Both the position numbers and the translations under genes were made by a program. Under the pieces are notes generated by a model that was not told the origin of the DNA, did not search any database, and was given only the letters and a program-made list of their open reading frames with translations. Of a stretch of 64,000 nucleotides of DNA, positions 1-8,457 are shown one piece after another (within the stretch, counting starts at the first letter, position 1; each line of letters opens with the position of its first letter). The stretch is taken from contig JAEULA010000061.1 of NCBI GenBank assembly GCA_016793165.1, forward strand, positions 16,606 to 80,605. The letters run 5' to 3'. Origin of the DNA: Alphaproteobacteria bacterium (lineage in GTDB: Bacteria > Pseudomonadota > Alphaproteobacteria > CACIAM-22H2).

Positions 1-1052
1 GCCTCATCAAGCACTTCCCGGTGACGCGCGGCATCGTGATGCGGCGCCAGATCGGCGCGGTGAAGGCCGTCGACGGCATCGATCTCGACCTCGATGCGGG
101 GGAGACGCTTGCGCTCGTCGGCGAGTCGGGCTGCGGCAAGTCGACCACCGGGCGCCTCGTGCTGCGCCTGATCGAGGCCACGGCCGGCAGCGTGCGCTTC
201 GAGGGCCGGGAGATCACGGGGCTCGATCGCCGCGACATGCGCGGCCTGCGCCGCCACATGCAGATCATCTTCCAGGATCCCTATGCGTCGCTGAATCCCC
301 GCATGGCGGTAAGCGAGATCCTGGACGAGCCGCTGCGCGTGCACGGGTTCGGCGACGCCACGACGCGCCGTCGCCGCGTCGAAGAGATCCTCGCGGCGGT
401 CGGCCTGTCGACCTGGCACGCGGCCCGCTATCCGCACGAGTTCTCGGGCGGTCAGCGCCAGCGCGTCGGCATCGCGCGGGCGCTGGCCACCAACCCGAAG
501 CTCGTGATCTGCGACGAGCCGGTATCGGCGCTCGACGTCTCGATCCAGGCGCAGGTCGTCAACCTGCTGAAGGACCTGCAGCGGGCGCTCGGCCTCGCCT
601 ACGTCTTCATCGCGCACGACCTGGCGGTCGTGAAGCACGTCGCAGACCGGGTCGCCGTCATGTACCTGGGGAAGATCGTGGAGCAGGGGCCGAAAGGCGG
701 GCTGTTCGCTCGACCGCGCCACCCCTACACGCAGGCGCTGCTCGCGGCGATCCCCGTCGCGAGCCCCACGCCGCGGACCCGCGTCGCGGTGCTCGAGGGC
801 GACGTGCCGAGCCCGCTGAACCCGCCCTCGGGCTGCCGGTTCCACACCCGCTGCCCGTTCGCCCAGGAGCGCTGCCGGGCGGAGGAGCCGCCGCTGCGGC
901 TCATCGATGTCGGCCAGCGCGTGGCCTGCCACTTCGCGGAGCAGACATCGGGCGCCTTCACGCTGCCGCAGACGGTCACGTCGCCGCGCTTCGCGGCAAA
1001 GCTCGCGGCCTATCGGATGGCGAGCGGCGGCGGCGTGGCGCCGGGCTCCTGA
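1..1052 (+). CDS. Oligopeptide/dipeptide ABC transporter ATP-binding protein (OppF/DppF type), 5' end outside the window
   Basis: The frame is open to the first base, and the codons before the first possible start (GTG at 21) read LIKHFPV, the usual N-terminus of OppF/DppF proteins, so the gene begins upstream of the window. It is the cytoplasmic ATPase that powers import of peptides or similar solutes. Visible are the Walker A GESGCGKST, a Q-loop (IFQDPYASLNP), the ABC signature FSGGQRQR, Walker B VICDEP with SALD, the H-loop HDL, and the C-terminal oligopeptide domain with its cysteine pattern (CRFHTRCPFA, ERC, ACH). The permease and DppD-type genes are presumably upstream. A peptide-binding protein at 45.6-47.2 kb is too far away to be assumed its partner. 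Confidence 0.95.
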   Translation, partial: LIKHFPVTRGIVMRRQIGAVKAVDGIDLDLDAGETLALVGESGCGKSTTGRLVLRLIEATAGSVRFEGREITGLDRRDMRGLRRHMQIIFQDPYASLNPRMAVSEILDEPLRVHGFGDATTRRRRVEEILAAVGLSTWHAARYPHEFSGGQRQRVGIARALATNPKLVICDEPVSALDVSIQAQVVNLLKDLQRALGLAYVFIAHDLAVVKHVADRVAVMYLGKIVEQGPKGGLFARPRHPYTQALLAAIPVASPTPRTRVAVLEGDVPSPLNPPSGCRFHTRCPFAQERCRAEEPPLRLIDVGQRVACHFAEQTSGAFTLPQTVTSPRFAAKLAAYRMASGGGVAPGS

Positions 1053-1055
1053 CGG

Positions 1056-1667
1056 TCAGCGAACCAGGAACGGATAGGGCGTGTCGCCGACGCGGTCGCG
1101 CGGACGGTCGTCGAAGATGTCGTCGCCGCTTCGACGCGGCATGACGAACTCGCCGTCTTCGGCCTCGAAGGCCGGCGGCTTGGTCGGGTCCAGCGGCTCG
1201 CTGCGCGCCGCACGCCGCCAGGTCTCCTGCGCCAGATCGTTCACCGATCGCACGCGGATCGTCGTGATGCCGTAGCCCAGCGGCTGCCCGCCGCCGCCCA
1301 GCGCCAGGACCTCGAAGCGATAGCTGAACTGCTGCTGGTCGCCGGGGCACGGACCGGAATAGCCCGGCAGGGCGCCGATCGGGATCAGCCCCGGCTCGGT
1401 CGGCGCGGCGATCGTCCACTCCGACGGCGACTGCCAGAGCACGGTGACGTTGGACATCCGGACCCGGTACCGCGCGATTCCGGCCGGCGCGTTGGCGATC
1501 CCGATCGTGGGCGACTGCGACCCCGCGCACATGTTGGCAAGCGCGATCCGCGTGGCGAGCCGAAGTCGGGGCAGGTCGTCGTAGATCCCGCGCGTGGCGG
1601 AGCACGCCGCCAGCGCCGCGGTCAGCGCAAGGGCGAGGGGGGCAGCGATGCGGTTCACTCCGGCCAT
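1056..1667 (-). CDS. Putative lipoprotein with a divergent PEBP (YbhB/YbcL)-like domain
   Basis: A 203-residue protein with a signal peptide ending in a lipobox (LAAC, Cys about residue 22), so it is probably lipid-anchored in the envelope. The segment CAGSQSPTIGIANAPAG followed by GPCPGDQQQFSYRFEVLAL resembles the core of phosphatidylethanolamine-binding/YbhB proteins (SPxxxWxxAPxG, then GPCPPxGxHRYxFxxYAL). The usual DPDAP and HR ligand-site residues are not conserved, so ligand binding may be lost or changed. It converges on the ABC ATPase with only three bases between them. The PEBP assignment is by motif only, and a lipoprotein of unknown function is the safe reading. Confidence 0.6.
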   Translation of the reverse strand: MAGVNRIAAPLALALTAALAACSATRGIYDDLPRLRLATRIALANMCAGSQSPTIGIANAPAGIARYRVRMSNVTVLWQSPSEWTIAAPTEPGLIPIGALPGYSGPCPGDQQQFSYRFEVLALGGGGQPLGYGITTIRVRSVNDLAQETWRRAARSEPLDPTKPPAFEAEDGEFVMPRRSGDDIFDDRPRDRVGDTPYPFLVR

Positions 1668-1719
1668 GGTGCTGTTCTAGCTTGCACCGCCTTTTCACGG
1701 AACCCCTCGCTGGGAACGA

Positions 1720-2832
1720 ATGTCGGATCGGATCGAATGCGCCGTCATCGGCGCCGGCGTCGTCGGCCTCGCCGTCGCGCGCGCCCTGGCCCTGGCAGGC
1801 CGCGAAGTCGTCGTGCTCGAAGCCGCGGACGCCATCGGAACCGAGACGAGCTCGCGCAACAGCGAGGTCGTCCACGCCGGGATCTACTATCCGCCCGGCA
1901 GCCTAAAGGCGCGGCTCTGCGTCGAGGGGAAGCACTTCATCTACCGCTATTGCGCCGAGCGCGGGATCCGGCATCGCCGCTGCACCAAGCTCATCGTCGC
2001 GACCAGCCCCGAACAGATGGCAAGCCTGGAGAAGATCCGCGCCCAGGCGCGCGCCAACGGCGTCGACGACCTGGAGTACATGTCGGCAGCGGAGGCGCAG
2101 CGCCTGGAGCCGCAGCTCGCCTGCGTCGGCGCACTCGTGTCGCCGTCGACGGGGATCGTCGACAGCCATGCCCTCATGCTCGCCTACCAGGGCGAGGCCG
2201 AGGATTGCGGCGCGATGATCGCCTTCCTGAGCCCCGTGCTGGGCGGTGCGGTGCGCAACGACGGGATCGAGCTCGAGGTCGGCGGCGCCGATCCGACGCG
2301 CCTCAAGGCCGGGCTCGTCGTCAATGCCGCCGGGCTCGGCGCCCAGGCCATCGCGGGGCGGATCGCCGGGCTGCCGTCCGCGACCGTGCCGCCGCTGCAC
2401 TATGCCAAGGGCAACTACTTCTCGCTCGTCGGCAGGGCGCCGTTCTCGCGCCTCGTCTATCCGGTGCCCGAGCCCGGCGGGCTCGGCGTGCACATCAGCA
2501 TCGATCTCGCGGGCCAGGCCCGCTTCGGTCCCGATGTGGAGTGGATCAAGGGGCTCGACTACGACGTCGATCCCCGCCGTGCCGACAAGTTCTACGCCGA
2601 GGTCCGGAAATACTGGCCCGGCTTGAAGGACGGCGCGCTGCAGCCGGCCTATGCCGGGATCCGACCCAAGCTGGGACCGGCGGGTGCGCCCGCGGCCGAC
2701 TTCGTCGTGCAGGGGCCGGACGACCACGGCGTGCCGGGGCTGGTCAATCTGTTCGGGATCGAATCGCCGGGCCTCACGGCCTCGCCGGCGATCGCCGACC
2801 TCGTCGTCGAGAAGCTGCGGCCCTGCTTCTGA
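1720..2832 (+). CDS. NAD(P)/FAD-dependent oxidoreductase, L-2-hydroxyglutarate oxidase (LhgO)-like
   Basis: A 370-residue DAO-family flavoprotein. The N-terminal FAD-binding Rossmann motif GAGVVG (residues 10-15) is followed by an acidic strand end (VVLEAA), the SSRNSEVVHAGIYYPPGS segment typical of L-2-hydroxyglutarate dehydrogenase/oxidase relatives, and a C-terminal FAD-contacting GIESPGLTAS. These enzymes oxidise L-2-hydroxyglutarate or a related 2-hydroxyacid to the 2-oxoacid. The start ATG at 1720 places the GxGxxG motif at the normal distance from the N-terminus. The gene stands alone, with small lipoprotein genes on the opposite strand either side. The family is secure; the exact substrate is inferred. 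Confidence 0.85.
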   Translation: MSDRIECAVIGAGVVGLAVARALALAGREVVVLEAADAIGTETSSRNSEVVHAGIYYPPGSLKARLCVEGKHFIYRYCAERGIRHRRCTKLIVATSPEQMASLEKIRAQARANGVDDLEYMSAAEAQRLEPQLACVGALVSPSTGIVDSHALMLAYQGEAEDCGAMIAFLSPVLGGAVRNDGIELEVGGADPTRLKAGLVVNAAGLGAQAIAGRIAGLPSATVPPLHYAKGNYFSLVGRAPFSRLVYPVPEPGGLGVHISIDLAGQARFGPDVEWIKGLDYDVDPRRADKFYAEVRKYWPGLKDGALQPAYAGIRPKLGPAGAPAADFVVQGPDDHGVPGLVNLFGIESPGLTASPAIADLVVEKLRPCF

Positions 2833-2842
2833 GCCGCGCCGC

Positions 2843-3187
2843 TCACTCCACGGCGCGAAGGCGATAGCCGCGCTGCTCCATGCAGGCCTCGAAGTACCGG
2901 CTGCGATCGAGCATCGCCAGCGTCTCGGCCTGCTGCAGCCGCATGTTGGCGAGCGCGCGATCGCCGGGCGAGCGGGCGCGATAGGCGTCCCACATCGCGC
3001 GGTCACGCTCGAACCATCCGCGCTGCCGCGCATGGAACGCGGCCTCGGAGCGGCAGCCCTGCATGTCGGCGTCGCGCTGGCCGAGCGGCGCCATCGGGTG
3101 GACCCATTCCTGGGTCGGCGCGCAGGCGGCGGCGAGCAGCGGCACGAGGAGGGCGGCAAGTCGGCGGCACGGCATCGGGGTCGACAT
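2843..3187 (-). CDS. Small putative lipoprotein of unknown function
   Basis: A 114-residue protein with a short signal peptide and lipobox (LAAAC, Cys about residue 22). The mature part is polar and helical, rich in Arg, Asp and Gln, with two further cysteines (GCRSEA and FEACMEQRGY). The C-terminal EACMxxRGYR pattern recurs in many small proteobacterial lipoproteins of unknown role, where the two cysteines may form a disulfide. It converges on the LhgO-like gene. I do not recognise a function. Confidence 0.6.
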   Translation of the reverse strand: MSTPMPCRRLAALLVPLLAAACAPTQEWVHPMAPLGQRDADMQGCRSEAAFHARQRGWFERDRAMWDAYRARSPGDRALANMRLQQAETLAMLDRSRYFEACMEQRGYRLRAVE

Positions 3188-3289
3188 GGCGAAGCGGGGA
3201 TCGCTAACCTAGACCACAACGCGCGATCGCGCGCCCCGCTTCCCAACGGCCGCCGTCGGGCGGCCCCACACAAGGAAACGCCCGTTCCC

Positions 3290-4054
3290 ATGGACATTCC
3301 GCGCAACGCCTTCAAGCACGCGCTCGCCGCCGGGCGCCGGCAGATCGGCCTCTGGAGCACGCTCGGCAGCAACATCGTCGCCGAGATCCTGGCGCCCGCC
3401 GGCTACGACTGGATCCTGCTGGACATGGAGCATTCGCCCAACGAGGTGCCGATGCTGATCCAGCAGATGCAGGCGCTGACCGGAGGGACCGCGACGCCGA
3501 TCGTGCGCCCCGCCTGGAACGACCCGGTGATCATCAAGCGCGTGCTCGATGCCGGCGCGCAGTCGATCCTGGTCCCGTTCGTCCAGAACGCCGCCGAGGC
3601 GCGCGCCGCGGTGGCGGCGACGCGCTATCCGCCGCACGGGATCCGCGGCGTCTCGGCAGGCGCCCGCGGCGGCCGCTATGGCCGCATCGACGGCTACCTG
3701 CACAAGGCCAATGCGGAGATGTGCGTGCTCGTGCAGATCGAGACGCCGATGGGGCTGGCCAATCTCGAGGCCATCGCATCGGTCGAGGGCGTGGACGGCG
3801 TGTTCATCGGCCCGTCCGATCTCGCCGCGACGCACGGCCATCTCGGCAATCCGGGCCACCCCGATGTCGACAAGATGATCATGGAAGCCGGCGCGCGGCT
3901 GAGGAAGCTCGGCAAACCGGCCGGGTTCCTGACGCCGAACACCGATCTGGCGAAGCGCGTGCTCGATGCGGGCTATCTCTTCGTCGCCGTCGGCACGGAC
4001 TCCAACCTGATGGTGAAGTCCGTCGACGCGCTGCTCAAGCAGTTCAAGGGATGA
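3290..4054 (+). CDS. HpcH/HpaI family aldolase (2-keto-3-deoxy acid aldolase type)
   Basis: A 254-residue class II, metal-dependent aldolase that cleaves 2-keto-3-deoxy-type acids to pyruvate and an aldehyde (families: HpaI, GarL, RhmA). Landmarks are LLDMEHSPN with the catalytic-base His, PIVRPAWND, VPFVQNAAEA, the metal-ligand Glu in QIETPMGL, and the metal-ligand Asp in GPSDLAA. ATG 3290 follows an AAGGA-like ribosome site about 13 bases upstream. Its stop overlaps the start of the next gene (ATGA at 4051-4054), so it is translationally coupled to a 2-hydroxyacid dehydrogenase. That pairing suggests a short sugar-acid or aromatic-acid breakdown route; the substrate is not evident. Confidence 0.88.
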   Translation: MDIPRNAFKHALAAGRRQIGLWSTLGSNIVAEILAPAGYDWILLDMEHSPNEVPMLIQQMQALTGGTATPIVRPAWNDPVIIKRVLDAGAQSILVPFVQNAAEARAAVAATRYPPHGIRGVSAGARGGRYGRIDGYLHKANAEMCVLVQIETPMGLANLEAIASVEGVDGVFIGPSDLAATHGHLGNPGHPDVDKMIMEAGARLRKLGKPAGFLTPNTDLAKRVLDAGYLFVAVGTDSNLMVKSVDALLKQFKG

Positions 4055-5001
4055 GCGCCATGAAGCCCGACCTCCTCTCCGTCGAGGCCCTGCGGCCGCA
4101 GTCGATGGAGGAACTCGCCCAGATCTTCACCGTCCATTCCCTGCCGATGGACAAGTCGCTCTGGATCGAGCGCGCGAAGCCGGTCGCCGACCGGGTCCGC
4201 TTCGTCCAGACGACCGGCTTCGCCGGCTGCCCCGGCGAACTGATGACGATCCTGCCGAAGCTCGAGATCGTCTCGTGCATGGGGGTCGGCGTCGACGCGA
4301 TCGACCTGGCGCAGGCGCGCAAGCGCGGCATCGCGGTCACGAACACGCCGGACGTCCTCAACGACGACGTCGCCGACCTCGCGATCGCCCTGCTGCTGAT
4401 GACCGCGCGTCATCTCGCGCTGTCGGACCGCTATGTCCGCGACGGGCGGTGGAAGAAGCTCGGCAACCAGCCGCTCGCGACCAAGGTGTCGGGCAAGCGG
4501 CTCGGCATCGTCGGCATGGGGCGCATCGGCAAGGTCATCGCCCGTCGCGCCCAGGCCTTCGACATGTCGATCGACTACCACACGCGCAACAAGGCGGACG
4601 TGCCGTTCCGGCACTGGCCCGACCTGGTCGCGATGGCGCGGGCGGTCGATTTCCTGATCGTGATCGTCCCGGGCGGACCGGCGACCAAGGGGCTGATCAG
4701 CGCCCCGGTGATCGAGGCGCTCGGTCCGAAGGGGATCTTCGTCAACGTCTCGCGAGGCTCGGTCGTCGACGAGCCGGCGCTCGTCGACGCGCTGGTCGCC
4801 GGCAGGATCGCCGGCGCCGGCCTCGACGTCTTCGCCGATGAGCCCAACGTGCCGCCGGCGCTGCTCGGGCTCGACAATGTCGTCCTGTCGCCGCATGTCG
4901 GCAGCGGCACGCAGGAGACGCGCGGTGCGATGGCCGACCTGGTGGTCAACAATCTCAAGGCGCATCTCGCCGGCAAGCCGCTCCTGACCCGGGTGGTCTG
5001 A
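4051..5001 (+). CDS. D-isomer specific 2-hydroxyacid dehydrogenase (glyoxylate/hydroxypyruvate reductase-like)
   Basis: A 316-residue NAD(P)-dependent reductase of 2-oxoacids such as glyoxylate or hydroxypyruvate. The cofactor motif is GIVGMGRIG. The catalytic triad is visible as Arg in NVSRGSVVDE, Glu in VFADEPNVP and His in LSPHVGSGT. The chosen ATG overlaps the upstream aldolase stop codon by ATGA; a second ATG lies three codons in. The cytoplasmic enzyme probably reduces the aldehyde or oxoacid released by the coupled aldolase, which is inference from the overlap. Confidence 0.9.
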   Translation: MSAMKPDLLSVEALRPQSMEELAQIFTVHSLPMDKSLWIERAKPVADRVRFVQTTGFAGCPGELMTILPKLEIVSCMGVGVDAIDLAQARKRGIAVTNTPDVLNDDVADLAIALLLMTARHLALSDRYVRDGRWKKLGNQPLATKVSGKRLGIVGMGRIGKVIARRAQAFDMSIDYHTRNKADVPFRHWPDLVAMARAVDFLIVIVPGGPATKGLISAPVIEALGPKGIFVNVSRGSVVDEPALVDALVAGRIAGAGLDVFADEPNVPPALLGLDNVVLSPHVGSGTQETRGAMADLVVNNLKAHLAGKPLLTRVV

Positions 5002-5012
5002 GCCGCCAGCCG

Positions 5013-5501
5013 TCAGGCCCGCCGCTCGGCCTGGAGCCGGGCGGCGGCGAGCGCGCCGTAAACCGCGAGCCCGGGCAACGACAGCCACCACAGGCCGCAG
5101 GCGAGCGGGATCACCATCAGCTCGGCCGCCAGCGGAAGGAAATGCGGGTCCCGCAGCAGGCGCCGGCGCGCGTCGGGCTCGGGGACGAGATCGGGATGGT
5201 CGAGCGGGCGCCACACGAACCGCCGACCGAGGGCGCGGATCCGCAGCAGCCGCACGGAGACCAGCAGGAGGGCGGCCAGGATCCAGCCGAGCGGCGCGGG
5301 GGCCGTGTCGTCCATCGCCAGCACGAGGATCGCGAGCCAGACGGCGTGGAACAGGCTGGTGACGAGATGCAGGTCCTGGGCGTGCTCGCGCGCGCCGGCG
5401 GCAACCAGCGCGTCGGCGTTGCGGCGGGCGACGGTCATCTCGATGAGCCGCGCCAGCAGGACGGCGCCGAGGAACCAGGTCAGGGGCGCGTCGGGCAGCA
5501 T
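5013..5501 (-). CDS. Isoprenylcysteine carboxyl methyltransferase (ICMT)-family membrane protein
   Basis: A 162-residue hydrophobic protein with four or five predicted membrane segments. The N-terminal RLIEMTVARRNADALVAAGA matches the bacterial ICMT-like family, in which this stretch sits between the first two helices, followed by the His-containing LVTSLFHAVWL helix and the RIRALGRRF loop. Family members are integral-membrane methyltransferases, often near polyketide or lipid genes, but none is adjacent here. The ATG at 5501 was chosen because it immediately precedes the first hydrophobic helix. It converges on the dehydrogenase. The substrate is unknown. Confidence 0.65.
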   Translation of the reverse strand: MLPDAPLTWFLGAVLLARLIEMTVARRNADALVAAGAREHAQDLHLVTSLFHAVWLAILVLAMDDTAPAPLGWILAALLLVSVRLLRIRALGRRFVWRPLDHPDLVPEPDARRRLLRDPHFLPLAAELMVIPLACGLWWLSLPGLAVYGALAAARLQAERRA

Positions 5502-5607
5502 GGGGCTCCGGCGGCGGTGGCGGCGATCACGCGCCCAGTCTATCGCGCCGGATGCGCCACGGGCGCTAACATCGCCGCGACGCCCTCGATCCCCGCGAGC
5601 CCCCGCC

Positions 5608-6324
5608 GTGACGACGAGCCCTCCCGTGGAGACGTTCCACCTGACCTTCATGGGTCGGTTGCGCGCCTACCTGTTCGCCGGCGTGCTGGTCACGGCGCCG
5701 ATCGCGATCACGGCCTATCTCGCCTGGCTCGTGGTCAGCTTCGTGGACGAGCGGGTCACGAAGCTCCTGCCGCACGACTACAATCCGAACAACTACCTTC
5801 CCTTCGCCATTCCCGGCTTCGGCCTCGTCGTCATCGCGCTGGCGCTGATGTTCATCGGCTGGTTCGCCGCCGGCCTGGTCGGGCGCCTGACGATGCGGGC
5901 CGGTGAGGCGCTGGTCGCGCGCATGCCCGTGGTCAGCAACGTCTATTCGGCGGTGAAGCAGATCTTCGAGACGGTGTTGAAGCAGCGCGCCACGACGTTC
6001 CGCACCGTCGTGCTCGTCGAGTTCCCGCGCAAGGGGCTCTGGCGCGTCGGCTTCCTGACAGGCGACACGCCGGGCCGGACCCAGGGCGTCCATCCGACGC
6101 CGCTCGCCAACGTGTTCATTCCGAACACGCCCAACGTCGCGACCGGCTTCCTGGTCCTCGTGCCGCGCGACGAGCTCCTGATCCTGGAGCTCACTCCCGA
6201 GGAGGCCCTGAAGCTCATCGTTTCGGCCGGCATCGCGGTGCCGGCGGCTGAGCAGCTCGCCGCGCGCACGGCGACTCAGCCCGAGCGGAACAGCGCCACC
6301 GCGCCGTCGCGCTCGAACAGGTAG
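5608..6324 (+). CDS. DUF502 family inner-membrane protein
   Basis: A 238-residue protein from a GTG start (an ATG at 5650 would also work). Two membrane helices are visible: LFAGVLVTAPIAITAYLAWL (about residues 24-43) and FGLVVIALALMFIGWFAAGL. They are followed by the family's signature stretches MPVVSNVYSAVKQIFET, a VVLVEFPRKGLW strand, the FIPNTPNVATGFL loop, and a TPEEALKLIVSAG terminus. DUF502 proteins are widespread in Proteobacteria and plant plastids. The plant relatives (LCV/COV) affect membrane trafficking, but the bacterial role is unknown. The last 49 bases overlap the end of recG on the other strand. Confidence 0.88.
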   Translation: MTTSPPVETFHLTFMGRLRAYLFAGVLVTAPIAITAYLAWLVVSFVDERVTKLLPHDYNPNNYLPFAIPGFGLVVIALALMFIGWFAAGLVGRLTMRAGEALVARMPVVSNVYSAVKQIFETVLKQRATTFRTVVLVEFPRKGLWRVGFLTGDTPGRTQGVHPTPLANVFIPNTPNVATGFLVLVPRDELLILELTPEEALKLIVSAGIAVPAAEQLAARTATQPERNSATAPSRSNR

Positions 6325-8363
6325 AGCAGCGTGCGCAGCGCCGCACCGCGCTCGCCCGACAGGCCGTCGTCGCGCTCGATGATCAGCTTCGCCTCGTCGC
6401 GGGCGATCGCCAGCAGGTCGCCGTGGACCGAGATGTCGGCCAGGCGGAACTCGGGCAGTCCGCTCTGCCGCGTCCCGAGCAGCTCGCCCGCGCCGCGCAG
6501 GCGCAGATCCTCCTCGGCGATGCGGAATCCGTCGTCGGTCTCGCGCATGATCCGCAGCCGCGCCGCCGCGGTCTCGCCCGGCGGCGTCTGGTAGAGCAGC
6601 AGGCACGTCGCGGGCTTCTGGCCACGCCCGACGCGGCCGCGCAGCTGATGGAGCTGCGCGAGCCCGAAGCGCTCCGCGTGCTCGACCACCATCACCGTCG
6701 CCGCGGGGACGTCGACGCCGACCTCGATCACCGTCGTGGCGACGAGGATGGCGGCGTCGCCGTCGACGAAGCGCGTCATCGCCGCATCCTTCTCCGCGGG
6801 CTTGAGCTTTCCATGCACGAGCGCGACGCGCTCCTCGCCGAACTGATGCGCGAGCCAGAGCTGGCGCTCCGTCGCGGCGGCGAGGTCGACCGCCTCGGAT
6901 TCCTCGACGAGCGGGCAGACCCAGAAGATCTTGTCGCCGTTGGAGATGCGGCGACCGATCGCGCTGCCGACCTCGTCGAGCCGGTCGAGCGGCACCAGGC
7001 GCGTGTCGACCGGCTTGCGCCCCGGCGGCTTCTCGTCGAGGCGCGAGCTGTCCATGTCGCCATAGGCGCAGAGCATCAGCGTGCGCGGGATCGGCGTCGC
7101 GGTCGTGACGAGCACGTGGACACCCGTCCCCTTCTCGGCGAGGGCGAGGCGCTGGTGCACACCGAAGCGGTGCTGTTCGTCGATGACCGCCAGCGCGAGG
7201 TCGGCGAACTCGACGTCGTCCTGGAACAGCGCATGGGTTCCGACGACGAGCTTGAGCTCGCCGCGAGCGAGCCGCTCGCCCATCGCGCGGCGCTCGCGCG
7301 GCTTGTCGCGGCCGGTGAGCAGGCCGACCTCGACGCCGATGCGCTCGGCCAGCGGCCGGATCGTCTCGTAGTGCTGGCGCGCAAGGATCTCGGTCGGCGC
7401 CATCAACGCCCCCTGGCGGCCGGCCTCCGCGGCGACCAGCATCGCCATCAGCGCGACGACCGTCTTGCCGCTGCCGACGTCGCCCTGGACGAGTCGGAGC
7501 ATGCGCTGCGGCAGCGCCAGGTCGGCGACGATCTCGTCGATCGCGCGCCGCTGCGCGCCGGTGAGCGCGAAGGGCAGGGCCTCGAGCAGCCGGCGGCGCA
7601 AGCTGCCGTCACCGGTCAGCGGCGTTCCGAGCTGGCGGCGCTGGTGCCGGCGGACGAGGAGCAGCGCGAGCTGGTTGGCGAGCAGCTCGTCATAGGCGAG
7701 CCGTCGGCGCGCCACCGTCGTCGGCGAAAGCTCGGCGACGCTCGCCGGCCCGTGGAGCGCCCGGATCGCCGCCCGCCAGGACGGCCAGGCCTCGCGCGCC
7801 ATCAGTGCGGCGTCGAGCCATTCGGGCAGGTCCGGCGCGCGATCCACCGCCGCGCGCACCGTGCGCGCCATGACGCGCGCGGTCACGCCGGTGGTCAGCG
7901 CGTAGGTCGGCTCGACGATCGCCACGCTGGCCATCTCCTCGACCGGTACCACATGGTCGGGATGGGTGATCTGGATCTCGTCGCGGTAGCGCTCGATGCG
8001 GCCGCTCACGACGCGCTGCGCCCCGATCGGAAGCTGCTTGGCCAGCCAGTCCGCCTTCGCGTGGAAGAAGACGAGATTCAGGAACCCCGTCTCGTCGCGG
8101 CAGCGGACCTTGTACGGCAGCTGCCGCGTGCGCGGCGCGACGTGCTGGTCGACCGTCACGACGATGGTCGCGATCGCGCCGTCCGCCGCCGCCGCGATCT
8201 TCGGGGTCGCGCGTCGGTCGACGAGGCCGGTGGGGCGATGCCAAAGCAGGTCGACGATCTTCTCGCCGCCGACGGCGCGCGCGACCAGCGGCGCCAGCTT
8301 CGGGCCGATGCCGGGCAGGGACAGGAACGGCGCGAAGAGGGAGAAGAGGATCTGGGGGCGCAT
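6276..8363 (-). CDS. recG: ATP-dependent DNA helicase RecG
   Basis: A 695-residue monomeric superfamily-2 helicase that remodels stalled forks and Holliday junctions. The N-terminal OB/wedge domain (LPGIGPKLAPLVARAVG, then WHRPTGLVDRR) is followed by motif I GDVGSGKTVVA, motif Ia MAPTEILARQH, motif II DEQHRFGV, motif III TATPIPRT, and motif VI QLRGRVGRG. Length and motif order are normal for RecG. The gene diverges from sdhE-mfd, the usual alphaproteobacterial arrangement, and its 3' end overlaps the DUF502 gene. Confidence 0.97.
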   Translation of the reverse strand: MRPQILFSLFAPFLSLPGIGPKLAPLVARAVGGEKIVDLLWHRPTGLVDRRATPKIAAAADGAIATIVVTVDQHVAPRTRQLPYKVRCRDETGFLNLVFFHAKADWLAKQLPIGAQRVVSGRIERYRDEIQITHPDHVVPVEEMASVAIVEPTYALTTGVTARVMARTVRAAVDRAPDLPEWLDAALMAREAWPSWRAAIRALHGPASVAELSPTTVARRRLAYDELLANQLALLLVRRHQRRQLGTPLTGDGSLRRRLLEALPFALTGAQRRAIDEIVADLALPQRMLRLVQGDVGSGKTVVALMAMLVAAEAGRQGALMAPTEILARQHYETIRPLAERIGVEVGLLTGRDKPRERRAMGERLARGELKLVVGTHALFQDDVEFADLALAVIDEQHRFGVHQRLALAEKGTGVHVLVTTATPIPRTLMLCAYGDMDSSRLDEKPPGRKPVDTRLVPLDRLDEVGSAIGRRISNGDKIFWVCPLVEESEAVDLAAATERQLWLAHQFGEERVALVHGKLKPAEKDAAMTRFVDGDAAILVATTVIEVGVDVPAATVMVVEHAERFGLAQLHQLRGRVGRGQKPATCLLLYQTPPGETAAARLRIMRETDDGFRIAEEDLRLRGAGELLGTRQSGLPEFRLADISVHGDLLAIARDEAKLIIERDDGLSGERGAALRTLLYLFERDGAVALFRSG

Positions 8364-8386
8364 CCGGGCTCGAGCGCGGCAAAAGG

Positions 8387-8415
8387 CTGACAGGGCGGGG
8401 CGATCGCCCTATATG
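8387..8415 (+). promoter_or_regulatory. Candidate sigma-70-type promoter for sdhE-mfd with a palindromic spacer
   Basis: In the 94-base recG/sdhE gap, CTGACA (8387-8392) and TATATG (8410-8415) are separated by exactly 17 bases and point toward sdhE, about 43 bases before its ATG. The second part of the spacer is a perfect 12-base palindrome, GGGCGATCGCCC (8398-8409), which could be an operator or chance in GC-rich DNA. The -10 element matches the consensus at only four positions. Confidence 0.4.
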
Positions 8416-8457
8416 CATAGCCGACGTGCGCCCGCCCGCCCACCGCCGCGTCCCCCG

